A stretch of DNA of 64,000 bases from the NCBI GenBank assembly GCA_964573995.1, contig CAZNLH010000012.1:12842-76841 (forward strand), in the 5' to 3' direction. The DNA comes from CAZNLH01 sp964573995. GTDB lineage: Bacteria > Gemmatimonadota > CAZMKB01 > CAZNLH01. Each line of letters starts with the position of its first letter. Position 1 is the stretch's first letter. The position numbers and the translations under genes were made by a program. The notes beneath the pieces were generated by a model. It searched no databases, was not told where the DNA came from, and saw only the letters and a list, made by a program, of their open reading frames with translations. Positions 32,363 to 41,618 of the stretch are shown one piece after another.

Positions 32363-35300
32363 TCATGCGCCCCTGAGTCTCACTTCGACGCGTGTTCCCT
32401 CACCCTGCCTGCTCCAAATGTGGATGGTCCCTCCCCATCCCTCGACGATCCGTTTACAGATAGCGAGGCCCAATCCCGTACCACCGGTTCGGGTTGAAAA
32501 GTTGGGATCGAAGATCCTCCCCAAATCAGACTCAGGGATTCCGCGCCCGCTGTCCGTGACGGTGAGCACCACCCATCTGATCCCATCGTCCTCCTCCACC
32601 CTCACAGCGCTCTCCAGCCTGCCCGGTCCATCAATGGCCGCTCTCCCGTTCTCGATCAGGTTGACCAGGACCTTTTTCAACCCCTCCTCGCTTGCAAGGG
32701 CCGGCACCCTTCCTTCCGGGATCATGAAATCGTAGTTTAGGTCACCCTCACCTCTTTCGTACAGTTCCCTCACTTCGCTCAGCACCGAGGCAGCATCCAC
32801 TCGTCGCACCTCTTCGGTCAACGGCTTCGCGTAACGGGAGAAGTCAGAGGCAATCCTCCGGAGCCGATCGATCTCTCTTAGAATGACCCTGACCTCTTCT
32901 TCTATTATCTCCCCGAAGTTCGGGGCATTATCCTTATACGTCTTATAAAGGTGCTGAATCGACAACCGTATAGGCGTCAACGGGTTTTTGATCTCGTGTG
33001 CGACCTGCCTCGCCATCTCTCCCCATGCCATGATCTTCTGCGAGCGGACGGTATCAGAGATGTCCTCGAAGGCCACTACTACCCCCTGGTTACCGCCACT
33101 TTCGTCCACCAAGCCGCTGGCAATCATCCGGATCATCCTCACCCTCTCCCCCTCCGCCACCTCGAACTCTCGTTCAACATCACCTCCAACAGAGCGGAAC
33201 GACTCATGAATCCCGAGGAGCAATTTCTCCCATCCCTCATGATGAAATGAAAGATCATCCAGGCTTGAACCGATCCTTCCGCCAAGATCCTCGCCGAGTA
33301 ATTCCTCCGCCTTGGAATTGACGACCCTAAGCGTACCATCCTTCCCGAAGGCCATGATCCCCGCTCCGACGGCCTGGAATACACCGACCACCCGGGCCTT
33401 TTCTTCCGAGAGGCTCTTCTGGGACTTTTCCAGTTGCATGGCCATCGCCTCAAACGATGAGAAAAGGCGACCGAACTCATCCTGCCTGCCCTTCTCCAGG
33501 TCGACACGGAAGTCACTCTCTCCCACCTTCTCAAATGCCTCCTTCAGGTCCGATATCGGGCGTGAGAGACGTCGGCCTACCACGATCCCCATGGTGACCG
33601 ACAGGAATATTATCCCCGTTATTACCATCAAGACGAGGTAATTGAGCCCGGCAACTTCCTGGTCGACCTCTTCCTGGCGCCAGAGGAGCGGCGTGGAGAG
33701 GAAAACCGCCGGGTCCGAGCCGGCAGGCGATATCCTCCGGTCGGCAACGAGGTACTGGTAATTACCCAGGGACTGCCTGTGAAATGCCTCACTCTTCCCA
33801 TCGATGGCCAGGTCTACGTATGACGTCTCAGACATCGTGCCCGGAATCATCCCGGCTCGCGCGAGATCTTCCTGGCTGGTGGCTACAAGTCGATTATCAT
33901 AAAAGACCAGGAAATCCTGGCCCATCGTCTCGGCCACCTCGCGGAGATACTGATTGTCGATCTTGAGGCCACTGCCCGGCGCGATGGCGATGTGTCCCGG
34001 GGCCCCGTAGATTACTCCTTTGTCATTGTAAAAACGGACCTCTTCTCCTCCCACCGGACCATGTGAACCTTGCAGGTCACGTCTCACCATCTCGATGAAT
34101 CTCTCAAGGCCCTCAACGGCCCTTGCCCGCGTCTCGGCATCCAAGCGGAGCCGAATCTCCCTTGCGCCGATGGCACCGAAAATGAGCGTGGGAATCACCG
34201 AAAAGACAATGAGAATCAAGATCAACCTCCGCCTGAACGTTCCAACGGCCATCCGCAGATGTCTCAATTTCCCCATACTACCCAGGTTCAATATGCCCCA
34301 GAGAACGATCATAAGGCACAAGTGGAGCAGGAAGAGCACGTTGATCCGAGAGGACGATTCTCCAAGTCCCATCAGGCGAAACTTCACCTCCACCGATTTA
34401 TCCAGCCCACCTATCTTCATCCGCCTTTGAAGATATCGATACCTGCCATTGCCGTCGCTCTCCGACCGCCAACCAATTGCTTCCTTTCTGTTCGTCCCCT
34501 CACCGGCAGGCCGGACCCTCAGCGTCATGGCCCTTGGCATCCGGAACCGGCCCTTCTCCGACTCATCGAGGAAGAACTTGACCGCTCTCCCACCCAACCT
34601 CTCCTCGATGTCGGTCGGCAGCGTGACGGTCAGGTAACTCTTCATCTTGTTCCCTTCCCAGTAAGGAATGACAGACGTGTAGAACTCCTTGCCAGCCGAA
34701 AAACCGTGATAGATGAACGGCTCCTCCTCCTCACGCGCACGGTTGAGAAAGAACCTGGAAAGGGAACTGTCCGGTTCGAACTTCGTAAGGGAAAAACGGC
34801 TGATGCGCCTGCCATTTCCATCATATATGAACAGGGAGGTCCGCTGTCCAAGGGTGCTCAGTCTTGAATTGGCCCAGGCATAGAAACCAAGACCCTTGGG
34901 GTCTCTTGATTCACCAAAGATCTCGTCTTTCCTGTCGAGGAGATCATTGGTGACCTCCTCGAGAACAAACGTGGCCCAGTCGTCATAAGGCGCGCCCAGT
35001 TGCTCCATCAACGATTCACCTGTCTCCTCGAGGGCGAGGTGACGATATCTGAGCATAGCGGGATAGATTACCCCGGCGGAGAGGAGCGATAGGAAAATTA
35101 CTCCGGGAAGAGAGGGCAATGCCCCGACCCTGCCGCCTCCTTCAACCCCCTCTTCCGTCAATCCCACGAAGAGGCTGCCGCCAATTAGGATCAATGCCCC
35201 CTCAACGATCGCGAAATATATCCCCCATTGATCTCCGTAAGCATTGCCTGCCATAACCCATGCCGCAGAAAACAACAGGAGGGAAACAGTGGCACCGACC

Positions 35301-36943
35301 CACATCCTCCCCGGCCCTTCGACTCCTCGAGGAACGACCTGTCTAATGAGTACCGTGACCAGCAGGATGAGGGGGACGAGGAGAAGGAAAAAACACGACT
35401 CCCATAACACGGCTGTCATGGAACCGATAAATGCCTGATCTATCACGATCGAGGAGAGGGTTTCCCTAAACAGTCTCTCGAGTACAAAGGGGGTCGAGAA
35501 GGCGAGGAAGAGGCAGAGGGCCAGGGAAGCCAGGCGCTTAGGTATTCGTCTCGCCCGTTTATCGTTCCTTGAATCGTCACGCCCGAGCAACAAGGGGAAG
35601 ATATGGATCGTGAATAGACATATGAAGAGACTGCTGATGAAAAATTCACCGATCGATATCGATCCACTTCTCAACAAGCCGCTGGCGAAGAACCTCGGAG
35701 AGAACAGTTCACCACCGATCCAGACGGAGGGGAAATCATACTCGAGCCAGGAAACGCGGATAAAGTACAGGAAGAACCCGAGGGTTACTATGTAACTCCA
35801 TCGCCCCACGGATCTTTCCCCATCCCGGTTGACAGGGGATCGACTGAGCCCGCCCCTCAGGATGAGGATGGAGACGAGCCAGGGGATAAGCAACATCAGG
35901 GGAAAATATCGTTCCTCCCTGTTCTTCAATCCCGATATGAAACTCTCCGGGGAGACCTGGTGCGTCGACCAGGTCCCGACACGGTGACGGTGGATCAAGA
36001 GGGGAAACCGGAGGTTTTCGGCATCATTATCGGCCTGCGCGCGGTCATCCGGGGGATTGAACGAGATCTCGGATCCAACGGCACTCGAGAGCCTGTCGAT
36101 AAAACGCCCTCTCCTGGCATATCGTCGGCTGAGGTGGTGTCTGATCCCGAGATGATCGGATACGGTCAGGACACCCACTCCCGGTATCATTCTGTTAATG
36201 ACCGCCGCGGTTATTATATTCCCACGATAGATCCTGATGGAGAGAGAATCTTCCAAAGTTGGAGAAATCGAAGAAATGTCCCTTGGAAGGTACCGGTCTC
36301 CCGACCAGGCGATCTCATTACCGTCGGCATCTCGAAGTAGAAAAAAGAGATCATCGCCATCGGACTGGGCAGACCGGTACTTCCCAAGGGTCTCGAAGAG
36401 CCTCTTCCTCCAAGATGCGGCAGGAGTTCTCTGAAGAGAAAGCATACGCACCTCTTCGCCTACGTCCTCGACGAGTCGAAGTCTCTCCTCGAAGTGCCCT
36501 TCCACCGCCTCGTCGACCTTCCTCTTGAGATCAGCCACTACCCCCGGATATACAGATCCCCAGTCCTCTTCGGCAAGTTCGGCCCTACGGATGTTTCGTG
36601 AAACGAAGAGCAGGCCTGCCGCCAGGAGCACAAATGAGAGGAACACCGGCCGGGACTTGATGTCGGACCACCTCAAGAAGGCCCCCAAAGACCCGATCGA
36701 CACGCCCACGGCCCACAACCACAATAGCGCCGTGGAGTCTGAGAAGAAGATGTGAAGCGTGGCAACGATCGTGGCCATCACGAGGCAGAGAGCAGCATTT
36801 TCGCGCAGTGCCCGACGTATGGAGACTTTCCTCTTGATTTTACACCCCGTAATCGTGAGATTAATATTGTAATCTGAATTACAGTTTTTAGGCCTCCGGC
36901 GGGTTCCCTGCCCGTTCCCCAGTCCCGGCCTCCGAGCATGCAA
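32363..36943 (-). CDS. Giant NtrY-like multi-pass sensor histidine kinase
   Basis: Up to 1,526 residues. Two N-terminal helices (about 50-110), an extracytoplasmic region (about 120-340), about eight more helices (about 345-640), a second extracytoplasmic region (about 650-870), two helices, a PDC-like third sensor region (about 930-1050), another helix, HAMP (GRRLSRPISDLKEAFEKVGE), PAS, HisKA (QVAHEIKNPLTPIRLS, His near 1315) and HATPase (NLIENGRAAID, DSGRGIPES, GTGLGLAICKRI). The C-terminal third is clearly NtrY-type, matching the NtrX-like regulator about 6 kb downstream. The annotated ATG at 36943 lies only 13 bases from the divergent Crp/Fnr start and would place the operator dyads inside the gene; the true start is probably nearer 36780-36820. 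Confidence 0.85.
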   Translation of the reverse strand: MHARRPGLGNGQGTRRRPKNCNSDYNINLTITGCKIKRKVSIRRALRENAALCLVMATIVATLHIFFSDSTALLWLWAVGVSIGSLGAFLRWSDIKSRPVFLSFVLLAAGLLFVSRNIRRAELAEEDWGSVYPGVVADLKRKVDEAVEGHFEERLRLVEDVGEEVRMLSLQRTPAASWRKRLFETLGKYRSAQSDGDDLFFLLRDADGNEIAWSGDRYLPRDISSISPTLEDSLSIRIYRGNIITAAVINRMIPGVGVLTVSDHLGIRHHLSRRYARRGRFIDRLSSAVGSEISFNPPDDRAQADNDAENLRFPLLIHRHRVGTWSTHQVSPESFISGLKNREERYFPLMLLIPWLVSILILRGGLSRSPVNRDGERSVGRWSYIVTLGFFLYFIRVSWLEYDFPSVWIGGELFSPRFFASGLLRSGSISIGEFFISSLFICLFTIHIFPLLLGRDDSRNDKRARRIPKRLASLALCLFLAFSTPFVLERLFRETLSSIVIDQAFIGSMTAVLWESCFFLLLVPLILLVTVLIRQVVPRGVEGPGRMWVGATVSLLLFSAAWVMAGNAYGDQWGIYFAIVEGALILIGGSLFVGLTEEGVEGGGRVGALPSLPGVIFLSLLSAGVIYPAMLRYRHLALEETGESLMEQLGAPYDDWATFVLEEVTNDLLDRKDEIFGESRDPKGLGFYAWANSRLSTLGQRTSLFIYDGNGRRISRFSLTKFEPDSSLSRFFLNRAREEEEPFIYHGFSAGKEFYTSVIPYWEGNKMKSYLTVTLPTDIEERLGGRAVKFFLDESEKGRFRMPRAMTLRVRPAGEGTNRKEAIGWRSESDGNGRYRYLQRRMKIGGLDKSVEVKFRLMGLGESSSRINVLFLLHLCLMIVLWGILNLGSMGKLRHLRMAVGTFRRRLILILIVFSVIPTLIFGAIGAREIRLRLDAETRARAVEGLERFIEMVRRDLQGSHGPVGGEEVRFYNDKGVIYGAPGHIAIAPGSGLKIDNQYLREVAETMGQDFLVFYDNRLVATSQEDLARAGMIPGTMSETSYVDLAIDGKSEAFHRQSLGNYQYLVADRRISPAGSDPAVFLSTPLLWRQEEVDQEVAGLNYLVLMVITGIIFLSVTMGIVVGRRLSRPISDLKEAFEKVGESDFRVDLEKGRQDEFGRLFSSFEAMAMQLEKSQKSLSEEKARVVGVFQAVGAGIMAFGKDGTLRVVNSKAEELLGEDLGGRIGSSLDDLSFHHEGWEKLLLGIHESFRSVGGDVEREFEVAEGERVRMIRMIASGLVDESGGNQGVVVAFEDISDTVRSQKIMAWGEMARQVAHEIKNPLTPIRLSIQHLYKTYKDNAPNFGEIIEEEVRVILREIDRLRRIASDFSRYAKPLTEEVRRVDAASVLSEVRELYERGEGDLNYDFMIPEGRVPALASEEGLKKVLVNLIENGRAAIDGPGRLESAVRVEEDDGIRWVVLTVTDSGRGIPESDLGRIFDPNFSTRTGGTGLGLAICKRIVEGWGGTIHIWSRQGEGTRVEVRLRGA
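36850..36883. promoter_or_regulatory. Crp/Fnr-type operator dyads between the kinase and regulator genes
   Basis: Two perfect dyads sit in tandem: TAATC-gtga-GATTA (36850-36863) and TGTAAT-ctga-ATTACA (36868-36883), centres 19 bp apart. The arm-N4-arm layout is that of FNR-family sites (TTGAT-N4-ATCAA). The adjacent plus-strand gene encodes a Crp/Fnr protein, so autoregulation and control of the divergent kinase is the simplest reading. Confidence 0.6.
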
Positions 36944-36956
36944 GGAGAAACAGGCG

Positions 36957-37649
36957 ATGAACTCTTACGATCCCATCAGTTACTGCAGCAACAATCCCCT
37001 CTTTCGCGAGGTGAACAAGGACGGGATAAAGCAGATCGCCGGCCAGATGAGATCCATCGAGGTGAAGAAGGGCAACATCATCTATTTTCAAGGTGATCGG
37101 CCCGCATCGGTATATTTCATCCGAACGGGGTCCGTCAAGTTGTCGCGAATAACCCCGGAGGGCCGTGAACTGACATTCTCCATCCTCGGGAAAAATGACA
37201 TCTTCGGGGTTACATCGGTCCTCCTGGGAAACCAACGTCCCACTGCTGCCGAGGCCGTCGTAGATTGCCTCCTGTACCAGATGTACCGATCCCAGTTTCT
37301 CCAGATGCTCAAGCGTTTCCCCTCCCTGGCGATCTACCTCTCCTCAACGATCGGGCAGCGCCTGATCAAACTCGAAGAAAAACTCCAGATCGCCGTATCA
37401 CGGGATGTCGCCTCCAGGATCTCCTCTACCCTCCTCGACCTGGCGGACCAGTTCGGCAAGGCCTCCAAGGAAGGTGTCATTATAGACATTCCCCTCACAC
37501 ACCTTGAAATTGCCGGGCTCATCGGTTCGACCAGGGAGACCACGTGCATGACCTTGAATAAATTTCGCCGGAGGGGGTGGATTCAGACGGAGAGGAGGGC
37601 GATCACCCTCATCGATCTCAAGGCCCTCCGCTCGTTGTGCGAGACATGA
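36957..37649 (+). CDS. Crp/Fnr-family transcriptional regulator
   Basis: 230 residues. The N-terminal cyclic-nucleotide-binding fold (about 15-130: KKGNIIYFQGDRPASVYFI, ILGKNDIFGVTSVL) is followed by the dimerisation helix (about 125-155) and a C-terminal winged HTH with LTHLEIAGLIGSTRETT and FRRRGWI. The conserved cAMP-binding RS pair is not evident (LLGNQRPTAAEAV), and there is no FNR-type N-terminal cysteine cluster, only Cys10 and a few others, so the effector is unknown. AAGGAGA precedes the ATG. It is divergent from the giant kinase across two dyads that are likely its own operators. Confidence 0.92.
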   Translation: MNSYDPISYCSNNPLFREVNKDGIKQIAGQMRSIEVKKGNIIYFQGDRPASVYFIRTGSVKLSRITPEGRELTFSILGKNDIFGVTSVLLGNQRPTAAEAVVDCLLYQMYRSQFLQMLKRFPSLAIYLSSTIGQRLIKLEEKLQIAVSRDVASRISSTLLDLADQFGKASKEGVIIDIPLTHLEIAGLIGSTRETTCMTLNKFRRRGWIQTERRAITLIDLKALRSLCET

Positions 37650-37842
37650 GGGCCCTCTGATCGATGTCTCGACGTGCCATCCGGCATAGAGGTCAAACGG
37701 GAACAAAACCTCCTGTCTCTCCCCGTAATCCGATGCTTCACAGTACCGGGCGCATCGGGTCTCACAGGTATCATTGTCTGATGCACAGCGGAATCACGTT
37801 AGAATTAATCTACGAAAAGAAAGATGGTAATTCAAGAAGACC

Positions 37843-38718
37843 ATGCAGTTAGAAGAGAGACACCTAAATCAAGAAGAGGCTCCTCGCCGGGACGATAAAC
37901 GACGACCGACATTGACCTCTGTGTCTATCCTCTTCATCGTCATAGTCCTGCTCCTAATTACATCCGGTCTGGCAACAGGGGTCAATATGGTATATGAAGG
38001 GGTCCTGATCAACGAGTGGTTGTTGATCCTGCTACCCTCGCTGGCATTCCTCCACTTCCATGGGTTGGCGCCGAGACGGTACCTGAGAATCGTTCCACTG
38101 CGCCCAAAGTCCACGCTCGGTGTTATCCTTGCCGCAGTCTCCGGTATCCTCTTGACCGGGGAATTGGTCACCATACAGAACGATTTTCTGCCCATACCGG
38201 CCGGTTACCTCGAGATGATGCGCAATCTCTTCACCATTTCCGGCAGGGAAGGCATTGTATGGGCCTTGCTCGCCTTCACCGTCAGCCCTGCCATCTGTGA
38301 AGAGATCCTCTTTCGCGGCATCATCCTCCAGGAGACCCTCCGAAGATTCTCACGGCCATCGTCCATCATTATTACCGGCATCCTCTTTGGCCTCTTTCAC
38401 CTCGATCCTTACCGATTCCTGGGGACTGCGGTCCTCGGTTGCATAATGGCTTACCTGGTCACCAGGGTCGACAGCCTACTGGCATCAATGACCTATCACT
38501 TGACCAACAACCTGATGATCCTGCTGACCATGAACCTGGTCCCATTTAGGAACGTGGCCTGGTTGACAGAAGAGACGCACCTGCCAGTCGGCGTCTTTCT
38601 CCTGTCCATCGCAACCTTTTTCCTCGGGATCCACCTGAGTCGACCACCAGGAGGGGGACCGCATCCACCGGGGGAGCATCCTGGAACGACCGGAAACATT
38701 TATGGCACAGAATCGTAG
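37843..38718 (+). CDS. CPBP-family intramembrane metalloprotease
   Basis: 291 residues with about eight membrane helices. The catalytic motifs of the CAAX-protease/bacteriocin-processing family are intact: CEEILFRG (EExxxR), FGLFHLDP (FxxxH) and TYHLTNNLM (HxxxN). Substrates of this family are usually unknown in Gram-negatives. A hydrophilic N-terminus (about 1-22) and a His/Pro/Gly-rich tail are cytoplasmic by prediction. It lies 193 bases after the Crp/Fnr gene and 54 before a TolC gene, so it may be the first gene of a two-gene unit. Confidence 0.85.
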   Translation: MQLEERHLNQEEAPRRDDKRRPTLTSVSILFIVIVLLLITSGLATGVNMVYEGVLINEWLLILLPSLAFLHFHGLAPRRYLRIVPLRPKSTLGVILAAVSGILLTGELVTIQNDFLPIPAGYLEMMRNLFTISGREGIVWALLAFTVSPAICEEILFRGIILQETLRRFSRPSSIIITGILFGLFHLDPYRFLGTAVLGCIMAYLVTRVDSLLASMTYHLTNNLMILLTMNLVPFRNVAWLTEETHLPVGVFLLSIATFFLGIHLSRPPGGGPHPPGEHPGTTGNIYGTES

Positions 38719-38772
38719 ATTAAACAGACTCTGAGAGTGGGACAAAACAATCATGAATCAGGGAGGGAAATC

Positions 38773-40239
38773 ATGGACTTACACCTGGATCTCTTGAAGC
38801 GGACGGCCCTATTCTTCATCGCTTGCAATGTCCTGAACCTGCACGGACATCCCCTGATGAGTTTTTCAGTGGAGGAATACGGCGGAAAACTCTCCGTTGA
38901 TGACTGCGTCGCCATCGCCCTGCGCCACAACCCGTCGCATCAGAAGGTCAAGGGAGAAATGGAAGTGAGTTCCGCGAACCTCCTTTCTTCTTACGGCCAG
39001 TTACTACCCACGGTCAACTTCGGCTACGGCGTCTCCGAGGATCACTACTTCAACCCCACGTTCCTGAACCCGGAGGGCTCCGTATCGTCATTCCCGATAA
39101 CCATCCCGGCCGGCACCCAGATCACTCACCAGTTAAATGACTCAACAGGAGAGGTGGAACACGTGGTGAACTCCGAGGACATCATCCTTCCCATCCCACA
39201 GGGCACACGGAGATCCTCCAGCGGACAGATCCAGATCAGCGAGACCCTCTTCCAGGGAGGACGCAACATCTTCAATATCATGAAGGCGAGAGCCGAGAAG
39301 GAGATCTCCCGGCAAGACGTCAACACTTCGGAACTCGACCTCGTCTATCAGATACACCAGCAATACTTCCAGGTCCTGGCGGATAAACGGCGGGTTGACC
39401 TCGCAAGGGAAGTCCTCGAGCAGCGCAAGGAACAACTCAGGCTTGCCAAGGCCAGGAAGGAGGTTGGATCCGTGACAAAACTGGATGTCATGCAGGCGGA
39501 GATCGACAAGGGGACCCAGGAGAACACGCTCACAACCGAGGAGAACAACCTCAAAGTCGCCAAGATGGAACTGAATCGCCTCATGGGGATCCCACTCGAC
39601 GTGGAGTACGAGATGAGCGAAGAATTCGAGACCTTCGAGCCCAACTTCAACGAAAGGGACCTGATAGAGGGTGCGATGAGAAAGCGTCCCGACCTGCAGG
39701 CGATCCTGGCTCAAGAGAAGGCCGGCAAGAAGGAAGTGTGGGCCCAGCGCGCGAATTATCTGCCCGGCCTTTCATTCGACCTCTTCCTCTTCCGAAGCGA
39801 GCAGGGATCCGGGGCGGATCCCTTCACCATTTCGCCTGAAAACCATGATAGTCGGTACAGTTTAAACCTGGACTGGGAGTTCTTCTCCGGCTTCTCCCGG
39901 CACAGCAGCGGCAAGGCGGCCGAGGTAGACCTGGAGAACACACGGCACGATATCCTGGCAAAGAAACTCCAGGTTGAAAAGGACGTGAAGGAGGCCCTTA
40001 TGAACCTAACAAGCGTCTACCAGCAGAGCCTCATCACTGACAAGAACCGCCACCTGGCCAGCGAGAACCTGAGACTCGAGCAGGAACGATACCGCCTTGG
40101 TTCCGCCTCTCTCCTCGACCTCAGGACGGCCCAGGTGACTTATATCCAGGCCGAGACGGAGCATATCAACAAGGTCCTTGAGTTCAACACGTCGTTCGCG
40201 TCGTTAGAAAAGGCCACGGGCCTGAGACTCAAGGACTGA
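38773..40239 (+). CDS. TolC-family outer membrane efflux protein (second copy)
   Basis: 488 residues from ATG 38773, with GGGAGGG five bases upstream; the frame open from 38737 lacks a ribosome site. After a signal peptide, the TolC duplication is clear: LSVDDCVAIALRHNPSH near 40, TLFQGGRNIFNIMKA near 165, and the second half with LDWEFFSGFSRHSSG near 370 and ATGLRLKD at the end. No adaptor or pump gene is adjacent, so it probably serves transporters encoded elsewhere. Unrelated in close sequence to the channel at 9749. Confidence 0.9.
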   Translation: MDLHLDLLKRTALFFIACNVLNLHGHPLMSFSVEEYGGKLSVDDCVAIALRHNPSHQKVKGEMEVSSANLLSSYGQLLPTVNFGYGVSEDHYFNPTFLNPEGSVSSFPITIPAGTQITHQLNDSTGEVEHVVNSEDIILPIPQGTRRSSSGQIQISETLFQGGRNIFNIMKARAEKEISRQDVNTSELDLVYQIHQQYFQVLADKRRVDLAREVLEQRKEQLRLAKARKEVGSVTKLDVMQAEIDKGTQENTLTTEENNLKVAKMELNRLMGIPLDVEYEMSEEFETFEPNFNERDLIEGAMRKRPDLQAILAQEKAGKKEVWAQRANYLPGLSFDLFLFRSEQGSGADPFTISPENHDSRYSLNLDWEFFSGFSRHSSGKAAEVDLENTRHDILAKKLQVEKDVKEALMNLTSVYQQSLITDKNRHLASENLRLEQERYRLGSASLLDLRTAQVTYIQAETEHINKVLEFNTSFASLEKATGLRLKD

Positions 40240-40241
40240 CG

Positions 40242-41582
40242 TTATCGGACTCCAACACCCTGGCCCGGAGAGGAATCACTGCTTTTTTCACTGTAGGCCA
40301 GCACAGGTCCGGCATCCGTATCAAAGTCGTCGATATAAGCCAAGACAAGATTCCGAAAGTCTTTCATGTACCGGCGTGGAACCGGGTCCCCGGCAGGGAG
40401 GTTCACCGTGAGGGGGTTGACATAATTGCCCCCCAGGATCAGGCGGAAATCGAGGTGAGGACCTGTGGCAAGGCCGGTTGAACCAACATAACCGATGACC
40501 TGTCCCTGTCTTACTACTGCGCCCTTTCTAATCCCCTTCGCAAATGCTCGGAGGTGTCCGTAAGTGGTCTGATATGTTCCGTTGTGACGTATCTTTATGA
40601 ACCTTCCGAAGCCCTTCTGCCAACCTGCATAGACCACTTTACCATCACCGACTGTCACGACAGGCGTGCCGGGCGGGGCGGCGTAATCGACGCCGAGGTG
40701 CGGCCTGTAGACCTTGAGGATCGGGTGAAACCTATGGTATGAAAAACGCGAAGAGATGCGGGTGTAATGCAGGGGGGATTTAAGGAACTTCCGCCGCAAA
40801 GAAGCCCCGGTCCCATCGTAATACCCTATGTGTCCGGCCGGGTCCTGGTACCGGAACGCCTGGAAGAGCCTTCCCTTGTTATAAAACTCCGCTGCAACGA
40901 CGGTCTTCAGCCTCGGTATGCCATCCCTTGCCCAATATTCCTCGACGACCGCACTGAACTGATCGGCATTTCGCAGGTCCGTGGAGAAGTCTATCTGCCA
41001 CGCGAAGATATCCGAAAGCAGATAGGCGAGCCTGATGTCTTCATGTTCATCATAGATGGTCTGATACAGGGAAGACTTAATCCTGCCCCTGATGAGCCTC
41101 TGTCTATACTTATAGTCCACCTCTTCGATCCGGGAGTCCATGGAATCAGGGGCGACCGCCCGGACAATGAGTGTGCGCCTTTCATCTATCTCGTATTCAA
41201 GCCCTTTGAACCGGTTTCCATCCCCCAACATGAGCCTGACCACCGACTCGGTCGGTATCTGATTCAGGTCGAAAGATGCATTTGAAGCCTTTATCACCCG
41301 GAGAAGAACCGAGTAATTCAAGTTATGCCTTAAAAATACGTCACTAAGCGTATCATTCAACCCCAGGGTATCAACGACCACCTTCTCCGTTCCATCGTCA
41401 TTGACCCGACCGGAACCAGTGGCCCTTGGATCTGCATCGACCACGTTGTGGGGAGCGACATCGGACCTCGATACAACATATACGAGGGGTCCGAAGATCC
41501 AGATCGGGCACAAGAGGCACAGGATCTTCGACGTCTTCAGGACCACGAGGGCACGAAGGCGTACTTTCTGCCAGGGAATCAA
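40242..41582 (-). CDS. M23-family peptidoglycan endopeptidase
   Basis: 446 residues from TTG 41582, chosen for GGAGG 6 bases upstream. One N-terminal membrane helix (about 10-38) places the rest in the periplasm. An OapA/MepM-like region (about 75-280) precedes the LytM domain (about 290-415) with the Zn ligands in RPHLGVDYAAPPGTP and GPHLDFRL; the latter has HxD rather than the canonical HxH, a variant seen in this family. It lies 36 bases after ftsZ in the same orientation, so it is likely to split septal peptidoglycan cross-links in step with division. Confidence 0.88.
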   Translation of the reverse strand: MIPWQKVRLRALVVLKTSKILCLLCPIWIFGPLVYVVSRSDVAPHNVVDADPRATGSGRVNDDGTEKVVVDTLGLNDTLSDVFLRHNLNYSVLLRVIKASNASFDLNQIPTESVVRLMLGDGNRFKGLEYEIDERRTLIVRAVAPDSMDSRIEEVDYKYRQRLIRGRIKSSLYQTIYDEHEDIRLAYLLSDIFAWQIDFSTDLRNADQFSAVVEEYWARDGIPRLKTVVAAEFYNKGRLFQAFRYQDPAGHIGYYDGTGASLRRKFLKSPLHYTRISSRFSYHRFHPILKVYRPHLGVDYAAPPGTPVVTVGDGKVVYAGWQKGFGRFIKIRHNGTYQTTYGHLRAFAKGIRKGAVVRQGQVIGYVGSTGLATGPHLDFRLILGGNYVNPLTVNLPAGDPVPRRYMKDFRNLVLAYIDDFDTDAGPVLAYSEKSSDSSPGQGVGVR

Positions 41583-41618
41583 GTTGTCCTCCTCCTTGAT
41601 AACGCTTAACGACGGCAG

